This document shows, piece by piece, positions 1 to 9,639 of a DNA stretch of 64,000 nt. Source of the DNA: Petaurus breviceps papuanus (lineage: Eukaryota; Chordata; Mammalia; Diprotodontia; Petauridae); the NCBI GenBank assembly GCA_028583685.1, contig JAMXIF010000031.1, positions 10,529,654 through 10,593,653 of the forward strand, read 5' to 3'. The notes beneath the pieces were generated by a model. It saw nothing but the letters and a program-made list of their open reading frames with translations. It had not been told where the DNA came from and did not search any database. The position numbers and the translations under genes were made by a program. The first letter of the stretch is position 1, and the number at the start of each line of letters is the position of its first letter.

Positions 1-33
<33 letters not shown>
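1..33. repeat. (TG)n microsatellite
   Basis: Uninterrupted TG dinucleotides run from the window edge to base 33; the array probably continues outside the window. Confidence 0.97.
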
Positions 34-36
<3 letters not shown>

Positions 37-689
37 CATCATGGGTTATCTTCTCCTAGTAGGAGTGACTGGGGAAATGACTTTCCTTCTGGACCCTGAC
101 TTGTACCCCTAGACCAGAAACACATTTGAAGGAACTGGAGAAAAGAATGCCCCACCTCCCAACCCTCCTGCCTTTCCCCACCAGCTAACACACTGGTGCT
201 ATGGGTACTACTCTTGGCTCACCTCCTCTCTGGCCAGATGCCAGAGACATTTGTCTATCTGTGAAACCTTAAGCCATATTGATACATTTAAATACCCTAT
301 GTAGGCACATATATAGTGTGCTTTATTTAAACAGGCAGATATAAAGAAAGAAAACCCAGTCTCAAAAGCAGGGAGATTCACATCAACGTCTTGCCTTCAT
401 GATCTAGCTTTGAAGCTGTTCTCCAGGTAGTAACTGGCTTTGCTCCGAGTGTCTCCATCCTCCCCAGGTCTTCTTTGTGACCAATGGCTCACATTTGTCA
501 AGAAGCTTAGAGCACGGAGGTCGTCAGGGGAGCCGGCTGTAGGGAAGCTTGGGCTAGGATTTAACCTACAGCTCCATACCAGGTGTAACAAAGTAGAGGG
601 ACACTCAAGTGCGATGCTGTTTCCTTTGTCCCATGTCTTGTGTGCATTTTACATTCCAAAGCATAAAGCAGCTCTCTGTAACCTCTAGG
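34..689. other. Intergenic, nothing recognised
   Basis: No gene, recognisable transposon or RNA is seen here. Short open frames on both strands have no family resemblance. Confidence 0.5.
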
Positions 690-959
690 ATAACGTATTG
701 ACTCCTCAATCTAGCATTTAAATATCTTCACCACCTGGCCCAATCTACCTTTCTACTCTTCCCAGGTCTTTTCTCCAACACTGTCTAGGGGCTGAGCTGC
801 TTGCTGTTCCTCACACATACTGCTATATCTCCCACCCTTGCAATGGCTTCCCCCTCTCCCCTAAGCTTGGAATACTCTCTCTTATCATCTTCCTTCAATA
901 TTCAGCTCAAGCACCATCTTGTATGTGCTCTTCCTGATCCTGGCCTAGGTGCTTCTGCA
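690..959 (+). mobile_element. L2 LINE 3' fragment
   Basis: The order of phrases matches the L2 3' part read in sense: a 'cttcaccacctggc' block, then 'ttgctgttcctcacacat', then 'cagctcaagcaccat' and 'cttcctgatcc'. It is cut off at 959 by the LTR that follows. Confidence 0.8.
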
Positions 960-964
960 GATGC

Positions 965-1601
965 TGTTATGGGAATGGGAATCTGAAGATCTTCCCTGCC
1001 CCTTGGCCCTTTGATAGGCTTATGTGACTCTGAGAACCTTCCCAGATTTGAAAATAATACTCTGCCCCCTAATAGGCTGAATGTGGTCACCTGGAGCCTG
1101 TGGTGGGAGGCTTGTTTTTCAGGAATGCCCACACCTTGTTGCTTTGTGATTGGGCAGTGGGTCAAGAGGGTTGTGACATTCTCTGAGCCAGGAGAAGGCT
1201 ATATATACCCTGATGTGAGATTTTGCTTTGGGGCTCACTTTGAGAAGAGTTGTGTGATTTGGCCAGATGAGACTCTGGGCAGCCGTTGAGCCCCTGGCTT
1301 TGAAAACCCAGATGTTGGTGCTTCCCTTTCTGGTAACTGACTAGGTATGGATGTAATGGTCAGACAGTTGGAAGCCTGTCTGCTCATCTTTTTCTCTGTC
1401 TGTATTTTTTGTCTTCTTGTAACTTCTGTCTGTATTCTCTGAAGTTTGGTGTGCTGACCTTTTCCCCCTGAACTAGCAAATGACATATGTTTGATTAAAG
1501 CAAGATTGTTAACCCATTTTGAGTTGCTTTCCTTTAGAAAAGCAGATCTAAGAATCTGTGTTGGTAGCCACCCTGGGTATGCTAGGGTGCCTGCTGCTAC
1601 A
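965..1601 (+). mobile_element. Solo LTR, endogenous retrovirus fossil (ERVL-like?)
   Basis: The 637-bp element has TGTTAT...CTACA ends and sits between near-identical 5-bp flanks, gatgc (960-964) and gatgt (1602-1606). A TATA-like ctatatatac lies near 1199 and a poly(A) signal ATTAAA at 1494-1499, about 100 bp before the 3' end, as expected for U3-R-U5. No internal retroviral genes flank it, so it is a solo LTR. Its first 120 bp resemble the LTR at 14861-15272. Class III is an inference from the 5-bp duplication. Confidence 0.65.
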
Positions 1602-1605
1602 GATG

Positions 1606-1825
1606 TGAAGAACTGAGTTCAAATTCTGCCCTAGACACAAGCTGTGTAATCATGGACGAGTTACTTAACTGTTCTTAGCCTCACTTTCCTCATCTGTAAA
1701 ATGGGAATAACAGTACTTGCTACCCTGGGTTGCTGTGAGGATCAAATGGAATATTATCTATGGAGTACTTTGCAAACCTTAAAGTGTTATAAAATGCTAT
1801 TGTTATCATTATTTCCCCAGATGCT
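1606..1825 (+). mobile_element. MIR SINE
   Basis: The MIR core is readable: 'gagttcaaattctgcc', 'gttacttaact', 'cctcatctgtaaaatggg', then 'tgtgaggatcaaatg' and 'tttgcaaaccttaaagtg'. Its A/B-box head was lost next to the LTR. Confidence 0.9.
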
Positions 1826-1904
1826 AGGGCTGTCTCCCAAGACTACCTCATGTTCATTTGTACATATACTGCACATTCTTATAAACGTACATGTTGTCAC
1901 CCCT

Positions 1905-1995
1905 TGACCTTCAGAATCTAAGCTCCTTATGAACAGAGACACTTCACTTCTGTGTTTGTATACCTAGCATTTAACAGTACTTGATATATATGATA
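1905..1995 (+). mobile_element. L2 LINE 3' end
   Basis: The phrases 'taagctccttatgaacag' and 'gtatacctagcatttaacag' match the L2 3' tail 'gctccttgagggcag ... cctagcacagtg'. Confidence 0.7.
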
Positions 1996-2031
1996 TACTA
2001 AAACATTTAGCTGCCTACTTTGCGTCACACA

Positions 2032-2279
2032 GGGCAGCTAGATGGCACAGTGGGTAGAGTGCTCAGACTAGAGTCAGGAAGACTCACTTTGGTGAGTTCA
2101 AATCTGGCCTCAGACACTTACTAGCTGTGTGACCCTGGGCAAGTCATGTCACCCTATTTGCTTCAGTTTCCTCATCTGTAAAATGAGCTGGAGAAGGCAA
2201 CGGCAAACCACTCCAGTATCTTTGCCAAGAAACCCCAAATGGGGTCAGGAAGAGTCAGACGTGACTGAACAACAACAAT
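2032..2279 (+). mobile_element. MAR1-type CORE-SINE, complete
   Basis: The element has a tRNA-like head (gggcagctagatggcacag), the CORE (agctgtgtgaccctgggcaa) and the marsupial tail (gagctggagaaggcaacgg to gactgaacaacaacaa). Its completeness and low divergence suggest a later insertion than the L2 sequence around it. Confidence 0.93.
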
Positions 2280-2280
2280 A

Positions 2281-2560
2281 CTATGTCTAGCGCTGTGCTA
2301 AGCTCTGGGGATACAAATGAGAATAAAGAAAGATAGTCCCTGCCCTCAAGGATCTTACAATTTAATGGGTGGAGACAATACACATAAGGAGACTGAGAAG
2401 GGGTCAGGGGCTTCAGAGGGTTTGGCAGGCAGGGGCATGCAGATGGTGGTAGAATATTAACGTAGCAGAGCCGCTGAAGAGTAATGAACAGAAGGCTGTG
2501 ATTCTGAATCCTCTCCGAGGGGAGGTGGTGGGAGGAGCCTTTTGCTCTCTCTCTCCAGCC
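2281..2560 (-). mobile_element. L2 LINE 3' fragment, antisense
   Basis: The phrases 'gctgtgctaagctctgggga' and 'tagtccctgccctcaaggat' are the reverse complement of the L2 3' tail. The part beyond about 2450 is degraded and its end is uncertain. Confidence 0.75.
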
Positions 2561-2599
2561 CTCCAATCAGAGGGGCAGAAGCGACTGAGGGGAGACGCT

Positions 2600-3060
2600 T
2601 CATAAATGCTGATTGATGAAAAGATTGATCAACAGTATCCTAGAAACACAGATGGTCAGAGCAGGAGGAGACTTCTGAGGTCATGTAATACAAAACTTCC
2701 CAAGCAGTTTTCTGATTTTCTGGATTTCAGTACTGTGCATCTGGGACAGCCTTACCCTGGAAAGTCCTTCAAGAGTTTGGGGCCTGCTCCCCCTGCAGCA
2801 TCCGTCTGCCATGATCTTTGTGGCCTTATCCTGTTGGGGCATTCTTCCCAGGGCCTCCATTTTGGAGAGAGGCCCAGACTAGTTTGACTCAGCCTTTCTG
2901 GATCAGTCCAGGAGACTGTCTCCTATTAGAAGAATGAGAAAAACAGGAAAAGAAAAAAAGGGGGAGATATGTGTTCCTCTTCCCCTTTATTATTGCTACC
3001 AAATAATAAAGTATTCAAGGGGCTTTTAGATCCTGTCTCCCTCTTCTTGACCATTCCCAA
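2600..3060. other. Intergenic, no confident feature
   Basis: Bases 2640-2700 weakly resemble an antisense MIR3-like start ('gaggagacttctgaggtcat'). The rest is unassigned and the open frame at 2606-2887 has no recognisable family. Confidence 0.4.
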
Positions 3061-3064
3061 AGAG

Positions 3065-3250
3065 AATTGCAGAAAGTTACAAGATAGAAGGGCTTAAGAG
3101 AACATTTCATCCAACCCCTTTATTTTATTTTACAGATGAAGAAATGGAGTCCCAAGGGAATTAGTGATTTGTCTAAGGTCACATGGCTAGTGACAAAACT
3201 GCAACTATTACTGGGACTATCTCCTGACCCCAGCACCACACCATGTGGAC
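3065..3250 (-). mobile_element. MIR SINE, antisense
   Basis: The phrases 'attttacagatgaagaaatg', 'tctaaggtcacatggctag' and 'tcctgaccccagcaccac' follow the reverse-complement MIR order. Confidence 0.85.
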
Positions 3251-3424
3251 CTCTAGGGCAATGTTCAACATTAAGTCGGATAGGCTGGTGGGGGCCTTAT
3301 TCACGTCTTCTAATCTATAACAGGAAGAAGTTCTTCAGGGAAGAGGGAGTTCTCTTGGTTAAGTCTCTCCATTAGGTGAGGTTAAACAGAAGCGATGCCC
3401 TTTTTACTCTCTAGGCCTCCAGTG

Positions 3425-3835
3425 AGCCCCTCAATTACAAGTGTGAGCTCCTTGAGGGGCAAGGACTGTTTTTACGCTCCCCCCCCCACTCTTTTTGGTA
3501 TTCCGCAATGCTTAGCACAGTGACTAGGATATTCAGCTGTTGTTGTTCAGTCATTTTTGTCGTGTCTGACTCTCTGTGACCCCATTTGGGGTTTTCTTGG
3601 CAAAGACATTGGAGTGGTTTGCCATTTCCTTCTCCAACTCATTTTACAGATGAGGAAACTGAGGTGAACAGGCTAAGTGACTTATATAGGGTCACACACT
3701 AGTAAGTCAGATTTGAACTCAGGAAGATGAGTCTTCCTGACCTGTGGCATTATGTCCACTAAACCACCTAGCTGCCCTGTTTGACACATAGCAGTCACTT
3801 AAATATCTGCTGACTTCTGACCTACTGACTGGGAG
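3425..3835 (+). mobile_element. L2 LINE 3' end split by a SINE
   Basis: The L2 tail 'gagctccttgaggggcaagg ... cttagcacagtgactagg' stops near 3530 and resumes at 3781 with 'gacacatagcagtcactt' and 'tctgctgact'. The MAR1 copy at 3537-3779 lies between the two parts. Confidence 0.85.
3537..3779 (-). mobile_element. MAR1-type CORE-SINE, antisense
   Basis: The complete reverse order is visible: tail 'tgttgttgttcagtca', 'gtttgccatttccttctcc', core 'gtgacttatatagggtcaca', and head 'ccacctagctgccct'. It is inserted in an L2 3' end. Confidence 0.93.
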
Positions 3836-3839
3836 ATTT

Positions 3840-4110
3840 GTCCCAGCCTCATGGTACATCTTTTCTCAAGCTGTCTTATAGTTCACTTCCCTTTCGTTGC
3901 TTATCCCCTAGAAGGATTCATCCAGTCCTCGTCCATTCATTTTTCACCACTGAGTCACATCCCAACTCCTTGCAATCTAGCTTCAGACCCCAATACTGTC
4001 TGAAATTATTTTCTTCATAGTTACCAAGGATCTCTTCTTTGAAAATCAAATGGCTTTTCCATCCTTTCCAACCCCACTGCAGGTTTTGATACTGTCAGAT
4101 ACTTCCTTCC
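3840..4110 (+). mobile_element. L2 ORF2 fragment
   Basis: The run 'atctagcttcagacccca ... gaaatt ... gttaccaaggatctc ... aaatcaaatggc' parallels the L2 ORF2 segment just upstream of the reverse-transcriptase core (QSGFRP...ETAL...VTNDLL...SNG). The reading frame is heavily decayed. Confidence 0.65.
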
Positions 4111-4334
4111 TCCTCTGGATAAAGGAGCTTATATTCTATGGAAGAGATACGCCTTAAACACAGCTAGGCAAACACAGGAGAATTTGAAAGGGAGGACAGC
4201 TCTTGGAATTAGAAGGAAGGGATAAATGCTATACATAAGAGGTGGTACCTAAATTGAACCTTGAAGGGACCTAGAGATGCTGAGAGGTAGAGGTGAGGAC
4301 AAAGTCCATTACAGGCATGGGAGATGGCCTAGGG

Positions 4335-4566
4335 CAAGCAAGGGTGGGGAACCTGCAGCCTCGAGGACATATGTGGCCTTCTAGGTCCTCAAGTGTGGCC
4401 TCTGGAGGAACCTGCAGCCTCAAAGTTACATATGGCCCTCTAGGTCCTCAAGTGCAGCCTTTTGACTGAATCCAAATTCACAGAACAATTGAATTCAGTC
4501 AAAGGGCCACACTTGAGGACCTAGATGGCCACATGTGACCTTGAGGCAGCAGGTTCCCTACCCCTG
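4335..4566. mobile_element. Palindromic hAT-type MITE, copy 1
   Basis: The element is flanked by a perfect 8-bp duplication gcctaggg (4327-4334 and 4567-4574). The terminal inverted repeats are caagggtggggaacc (left, preceded by a repeated caag) and caggggtagggaacc (right, reverse-complemented). The two halves are largely reverse complements around 'gaattcagtcaaagg', with 'taggtcctcaagtg' facing 'cacttgaggaccta'. An 8-bp duplication and CAGGGGT-like ends fit a non-autonomous hAT transposon. A direct duplication of 'cctgcagcctc ... ggtcctcaagtg' makes it longer than copy 2. Confidence 0.88.
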
Positions 4567-5304
4567 GCCTAGGGGAAAGAATGTGAAGGGCAGAAACAAC
4601 TATTAGCATAGTCTGGCTGGCACATGCAGCTTTATGACTCCCCTTCATGGAACCCAATACATAATCTGTTTGGAAAAGTAGGTTAGATCCAGCCTGAGAA
4701 AAGCTTTAGGGGCAACTGGAAGCCCTGGAAACTTTTGGAACAGGGAAATGACATAGTTATTCTTGCACAAGAAGAAGGCAATTTTGGCAGCTATGTGTGG
4801 GATGAATTGGGGAGGAGAGAGACTAGTAGCAGAGAGACCAATTAAGAGGCTATAGCAATAGACTAGATGAAAGGCAATGATGTCATGAATGAGGGTGGTA
4901 GCAGTGAGAATTGGGGGTCAGGGAACAGATTTTTAAAAAGAGTTTTACTGATGCCTTTTGCTCAGATGGCATAGTTCTTTGAGAACGTTGCCTTTTCAGT
5001 TGGCCTCTGCGTCTTCAACCCCTTCTCTCCCCTACCTGGCAAATCTTCTCTTATCAGATAGAGAGATTGTGGAGGTTGAATGGACAAGACTTGGCAATTG
5101 ACTGGATAGACTGATGAAATAGAGAGAGGAGGTTGTACCCTCACAGGAAATAGGGAAGCCTAGAGGAGGAAGAAATAAAGAGTTTTGTTTTAAAAAGGTT
5201 GAATTTGGGAAGCTGGTGGAATCTAGGAGGAGAAGGTGGTCTATGGTGTTTGAAAGCGGCAGGAGTCAAGGAAGATGCATCCTGGGAAAAGGCCATTGGA
5301 TTTA

Positions 5305-5461
5305 TGGATTTATAAGCAATCGGGGTTAAGTAACTCGCTCAAGGTGACACGGCCAGTTATTTCTGGGTGTGGTGCTGAGTGTCCGAGCCTGGGATTCGAT
5401 CTCCAGGTCGTCCCAACACTGGAGCCGGTGCTCTTACTTTCTGAGGCACCTGGCCGCCCCT
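5305..5461 (-). mobile_element. tRNA-derived SINE (GGGGCGGCCAGG subfamily), antisense
   Basis: A perfect 16-bp target duplication aaggccattggattta (5289-5304 and 5462-5477) flanks it. In sense it begins ggggcggccaggtgcctcag, with an A-box-like start, and ends 'gagttacttaaccccgattg'. It lies inside antisense L2 whose sequence resumes exactly after the duplication. Confidence 0.95.
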
Positions 5462-5524
5462 AAGGCCATTGGATTTAGCAGTTTTGATCACTGGAGTGAC
5501 CTCTGAGAAAGCAGTTTCTGTCAA

Positions 5525-5940
5525 GTATGCAGTCATTGTTGTTGAAGCAATATTGGCTCTTATCCAGTTGATCTGTCCTCTGTGGTACCCAGACTTGTCA
5601 AGGTTGAGGAGCTAAGGGTTGGGTGAAGAGGGCGTGCCTGTAGTTTCCAGGCTTGTGGCTTTGTTGTCATTCTTAGGTTTTCAGTTTCTGGAATTAAGGC
5701 AGATTTGAGTCCCTGGGCCAAGTTCCTGATTCATTTGTGACTCACATCTGATATTTTACTGACATGAAACCTCACATCTGTGAATTACACCATCAAGTGC
5801 CATGATCAGTATTTGTACTGCCACTGGAATCCATCAGGTAGCATATTCCGCCAGTCCCAGAGCATTTGGAGTACTGGTATTGGGCTGGCAGCAAAGGAAA
5901 GCAGTCAGTGAGGGCCTGCTTTACTCATAGGTAACAACCA
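5525..5940. other. Intergenic, nothing recognised
   Basis: No repeat family, gene or RNA is recognised in this stretch. Confidence 0.45.
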
Positions 5941-5947
5941 CAACAAC

Positions 5948-6160
5948 AATAATTATATATAATAGCTAGCATTTACATGGTGCCTTAAGGTTTGCTGGGC
6001 TCCTTAAGTATATCATTTGTTCCTCAGAACAGTCCTATGAGGTAGGTGCTATTATTACCCCCATTTTACAGATAAGGAAACTGAGGCTTGATCTGAATTT
6101 TTGCCCTCCAGGTCCAGTGCTCTGTCCACTGTGCCACCTAGTTGACTGTCATCTAGAGCT
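5948..6160 (-). mobile_element. MIR SINE, antisense
   Basis: The phrases 'tagctagcatttacatggtg', 'tatgaggtaggtgctatta', 'cccccattttacagataagg' and 'ctgtccactgtgccacctag' give the full reverse MIR order; the core centre is shortened. Confidence 0.93.
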
Positions 6161-6264
6161 GAAAGGATGCCAACAAAAAGCTTCCATCAGGTTATGCCCA
6201 CCACATATCTCTCCTTAATTCACCTACCTAGTTCACCTCCTCAGTTCCTACTATTACACTAAAA

Positions 6265-6765
6265 ACCAAACTTCTCTTTCACAGTTTTGATGGAGGTTTG
6301 GCTTGGCTAGAATCAGAAATGCCCAGTCCAATTTACCTATTTTCACTCTACCATAATCCTTGCTTGAGTTTCTACAGTTGGGAAGGTCTCCAAAAGCATC
6401 TTCCTTTTAAGGTTCCAGCCCACGGATTCCTAGTGTGTTTATTCTCTCTTTATCTCTGGACAGCTGTAGTGAGTGGTTTTTTTTTTCCCTTCTGGCTCCC
6501 ACCCCCGCAGGCCACTCCTGGAGAACAGGCTTCCTTCTCTCTTAGGGGCGCCTAGGCCTCCAGGGATAGATGGAGAAGGATGATTGGATCGATGCCACCT
6601 GGTCCTGTTGAGAAGCGGATCTCTTTTCCTGCTAAGAATTAAAATTCAGACAGTTTGTTCCTTTTTAGTGGATGAGAATCTATGAAGATTAGAAAGCCAA
6701 AGGATTTTCAGGTTGAGTTTCTATCTGTGCTCACTGTTCAGCTTTCTCAGGGAGTTTGCCTTATC
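6265..6765 (+). repeat. Unclassified interspersed repeat, copy 1
   Basis: This segment is homologous, in opposite orientation, to 24395-24945. The best-conserved part is around 6392-6510: 'gggaaggtctccaaaagcat', 'ttccagcccacggattcct' and 'tctggacagctgtagtgag' each have near-identical partners there. I cannot place it in a known family. An LTR or MER-type DNA element is possible. Ends are uncertain. Confidence 0.75.
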
Positions 6766-7004
6766 ATATAGGGCTCTGAGGAAACAGAACATAGGGCAGA
6801 TAAGTTTTCATAAGCTGGAAAGAGGAGGGATAGGTCTCTAGAGCATGGGCACTGTGCCTAGTAGAGCCCCAAGTATGGTACCAGAACGGGTTTCTGGGCA
6901 GCCAAGTAAAGAGTAGTATGTGCCCATAGACCCTGAAGAAGGGGTAGGATTGCTAACTAGAGGAAATGGAAAGAACCATAATGTAGTCAGACTATTGCCC
7001 ATAG
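6766..7004. other. Unassigned, possibly part of the same repeat
   Basis: No family is recognised. It lies between copy 1 of the unclassified repeat and a short partial duplicate of it. Confidence 0.35.
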
Positions 7005-7075
7005 GTGGATGGGAGCCTTTGGAAAGTGGGAAGTCAAAGGATTTTCATATTAAATTTCTGAAACCCCTCCTTACC
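7005..7075 (+). repeat. Partial duplicate of the unclassified repeat
   Basis: 'aagtcaaaggattttcatat' followed by 'taaatttct' matches 'aagccaaaggattttcaggt' followed by 'tgagtttct' at about 6695-6722, 340 bp upstream and in the same orientation. The family may therefore contain internal direct repeats. Confidence 0.5.
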
Positions 7076-7079
7076 TTTT

Positions 7080-7180
7080 ACCATATCACTTCAAAGCAAA
7101 GATACTGAGGCATAGGGGATGAAATGACCAAAGACACACAGGAAATAAGTAGGTAAGTTACAAACACAGAACTTCAAAAA
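7080..7180 (-). mobile_element. Degraded MIR SINE, antisense
   Basis: 'gatactgaggcataggggat' and 'gaccaaagacacacaggaaa' resemble the antisense MIR core. The copy is old and partial. Confidence 0.5.
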
Positions 7181-7234
7181 TATATATCTAACCACATAAA
7201 CACCAGAGATAGAAGCATAAAAGCAAGTATGCTG

Positions 7235-7480
7235 GAACCTGGCTTTCCATTCAACAAGAATTTACTGAGACTATTGTGTGCCAGACACTGGGAAAGATGC
7301 CACCTACAAAGGTATCTGATCAGTCCTTGCTGTTGTGATCTGTCTACGTCCTCACCCTCTCAACCCCCAAATTGGTCAATCAATCAGCAAGCATTTGCTA
7401 TGTGCCAGACACTTGGCTCAGTGCTGAGGATGCGTGGACAAGGATGAAACAATCCCTATTTGCAAAGAGCCCTAGAACTA
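7235..7480 (-). mobile_element. L2 LINE 3' fragments, antisense
   Basis: There are two successive hits to the L2 tail in reverse: 'tgtgtgccagacactggga' near 7275 and 'cagcaagcatttgctatgtg' followed by 'gccagacacttggctcagtg' near 7385. This suggests a duplicated or doubly inserted L2 3' end. Confidence 0.65.
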
Positions 7481-7489
7481 TGGATGAGC

Positions 7490-7930
7490 TGCTTTGCACT
7501 GGCCCTCCCCCATGCCTGTGATGCACCCCCTCCTTACTCCACCTCCCAGTGCCTTCTCCGACTTTAAGATGCAGCTCAGACACTAAGCTTACATTCTGAG
7601 AGGAGAGATATGTACATATAAAATATAAAGAGTGAAAGAATATGTGTGTGTGTGTATAATAGTTAAAAGCAAAGTAATTGAAGATAGAGGGCACTAAAAG
7701 TTGGCTTCCTGCAGAAGATGATGTATCTTAAGAAGAAGCTGCATTTTAAAGTAAAAGAAGGATTTTATGAGAAGGAGCTAAGAAGGGAATGCATGTCAGG
7801 CATGAAGGATGGCCAGTACAAAGGAACTCATCCATGGTTCTAGAACTGGAAGGGACCTTAAAAGCCGGTTAGCTCAAGCAACAATTTCTTTTTATTTTCC
7901 TCCTACTAATTAAAAAAACCTGGCTTCTAT
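7490..7930. other. Intergenic, weak traces only
   Basis: A (TG)n tract sits near 7641-7655. The remaining sequence is unassigned. Confidence 0.4.
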
Positions 7931-7934
7931 ATTT

Positions 7935-8195
7935 GTATGAGCTATGACAGAATCAGAGATTTGGAAGTGACCTCAAAGTCTATGTACTCCAACCTATATT
8001 CGAACAATATACTTTCCAGTATTCTAACAAGTGGGCATCCAGCCTTTGCCTGAAGACTTCCACAAATGGGAATCAATTACCTTTTTAGGTCCCCTTGTTC
8101 CCCCATTCCAAACTTTCTTTGAAACAAGCCTCAATCTGCCTTTGTGTTACTTACACTCACTGCTCCTAGTTTTTTAGAACCACATGCCTGCAAAA
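7935..8195 (-). mobile_element. L3/CR1 LINE 3' fragment, antisense
   Basis: The order 'agagatttggaagtgacctc', 'gtgggcatccagcctttgcc', 'tgaagacttccacaaatggg' and 'gaaacaagcctcaatctgcc' follows the reverse complement of the L3/CR1 3' region. Confidence 0.8.
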
Positions 8196-8439
8196 AAGGA
8201 ATCATCATTACCGCATTAGGGTATATACCAAGTCTGTAGTTTTCCTGGTTGGGTACCTTAAGCCAAGAGAGTGATGAAATCTTCCAAAGTATACCTGGAC
8301 CCTTCACATCATGAGAGAATCTTTAACACGAATGTTTTTGATTTTGAGGGGAATTAGAAACTGTAGTTTTTATTATTATAGGGAACTCCAGTTAAGGAAT
8401 TCCTTCTACCAATGCATATTGGACAATTGCTCTACAAAG

Positions 8440-8600
8440 TATAATCTTCCAAAGATGTTAGGGGAACTGAATGGTTAAGTGACTTGCCTAGGATTCACCA
8501 AACTAGTATGTGTCAGTAATAGGACTTGAACCTTGGTCTACCTAACTCTGAAGCCCACAGGGTATTGCCTTTCTCTCTATTATGTAACCACTGCCTCTCA
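8440..8600 (-). mobile_element. MIR SINE, antisense
   Basis: 'taagtgacttgcctaggatt' and 'ggacttgaaccttggtctac' are the reverse MIR core and head. Confidence 0.85.
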
Positions 8601-9110
8601 AGCCTAGTGCTACTGATGATCAGATCCAATATATTCAATCAGGTGGTTGAAATTCTAGAGGAGTCTGGGAATTAGATTGAATGTGTGACTGAAATGCTCT
8701 TGTATGTGAGGAGTTATTAAGATTGACTGAGGGGCTGCTATACCTGATTCCACTTAGAGAATTACTGTCTTTATCAAAATGCCAGGGCTCAGAATGCCCA
8801 ATAGGGCCTACTGAGCCTACCCGAGGTAGGGAGCCAGCACCAATCACAAAAAATGATTATGTCTATATGTATGACTTTATATTCCCAGCAACTGAAACCC
8901 CTCCTCAGAGCAGCACTTTCAAGTTGTCCATTCATGAGATAGAAACCATTTATTTATTAACTATGTCCACTTGTATAGGACATTGGTGAGTATGGGCATA
9001 TACTGTGTTAACGATATATGAATTTTTGTGACTAAATGCATGACAATTAGATTTGCTTGTTCATTGGGATTTGCTCTAAATGCTTCACTCCCCTCCCCTT
9101 TTTAAATTAG
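8600..9110. other. Intergenic, nothing recognised
   Basis: No recognisable element. The overlapping open frames at 8635-8847 and 8723-8989 lie on opposite strands and resemble nothing known to me. Confidence 0.4.
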
Positions 9111-9394
9111 ATCTCTCTATCTCACACAGGCTAGAAGTGCAAGGGCTATCCATGACCCTGATCCCACTGATTGGAAGGAAGCTTTGACTGACTCCATTTC
9201 TGATCTGGGTCAATTTGCCTTTCCTTTGGCAATCTGTTAACCTGGTTCCCCCTAAACCCACATTAATGCTGAATTTAGTTTAGAGACCCAATCAACTTAG
9301 CCTACTACATCTCAGAACTCCCAAACCCAAGAGATACATTAACCTTTGTCTCTCTGGTAGCTGGGATCACAGGCATGCATTACCATGCTTGGCA
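9111..9394 (-). pseudogene. 7SL (SRP) RNA retropseudogene, near full length
   Basis: Read on the minus strand this follows 7SL RNA from end to end. The Alu-domain 5' part is present (reverse of gtagctgggatcacaggcat at the upper end), then 'gggagttctgagatgtagta', then S-domain blocks 'ctaaattcagcattaatgtg', 'gggggaaccaggtt' and 'cccagatcagaaatggagtc', and finally 'ccaatcagtgggatc' near the 3' end. Having the S domain rules out an Alu or B1 SINE. Many substitutions show it is dead and old. 7SL is the RNA scaffold of the signal recognition particle; retrocopies made by LINE machinery are known in mammals. Confidence 0.9.
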
Positions 9395-9489
9395 ATACTT
9401 CTTCTGATCTCATATTGTATTTGGCAGTACTGATGACTGGATATTCACATCATTCCCATGTCTGTTCTCTTTTAAAAAAAAATTTTTTT

Positions 9490-9634
9490 GGGGGCGGCTA
9501 GGTGGCACAGTGAGTAAGAGCGCTGGCCCCTGATTCGGGAGGACCTGAGTTCGGTTCTGGCCTCAGACACTTAACACCCACACACAAAAAACTAGCCGTG
9601 TAACCTTGGGCAAGTTACTTAACCCCAACTGCTT
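9490..9634 (+). mobile_element. tRNA-derived SINE
   Basis: It starts gggggcggctaggtggcac, carries a B-box-like 'gagttcggttctggc', and ends 'agttacttaaccccaactgc' followed by an A/T-rich tail. It abuts the 3' end of the antisense L1 at 9640. Confidence 0.9.
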
Positions 9635-9639
9635 AAAAT

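Larger units (their letters stand above)
4119..5520 (-). mobile_element. Long antisense L2 LINE with two insertions
   Basis: Sequence order follows antisense L2 from its 3' end: 'aaggagcttatattctatgg', 'ggtacctaaattgaacctt', 'ttaagaggctatagcaatag', 'gaatgagggtggtagcag', then 'ggccattggatttagcag'. It is interrupted by a hAT MITE at 4335-4566 and a SINE at 5305-5461. Together with the sense L2 fragment ending at 4110 it forms an inverted L2 arrangement. Confidence 0.8.

Noticed and set aside
9111-9394. Alu-like or B1-like SINE
   Set aside because: The sequence includes the SRP S domain, which Alu and B1 lack; the other signals indicate a marsupial.
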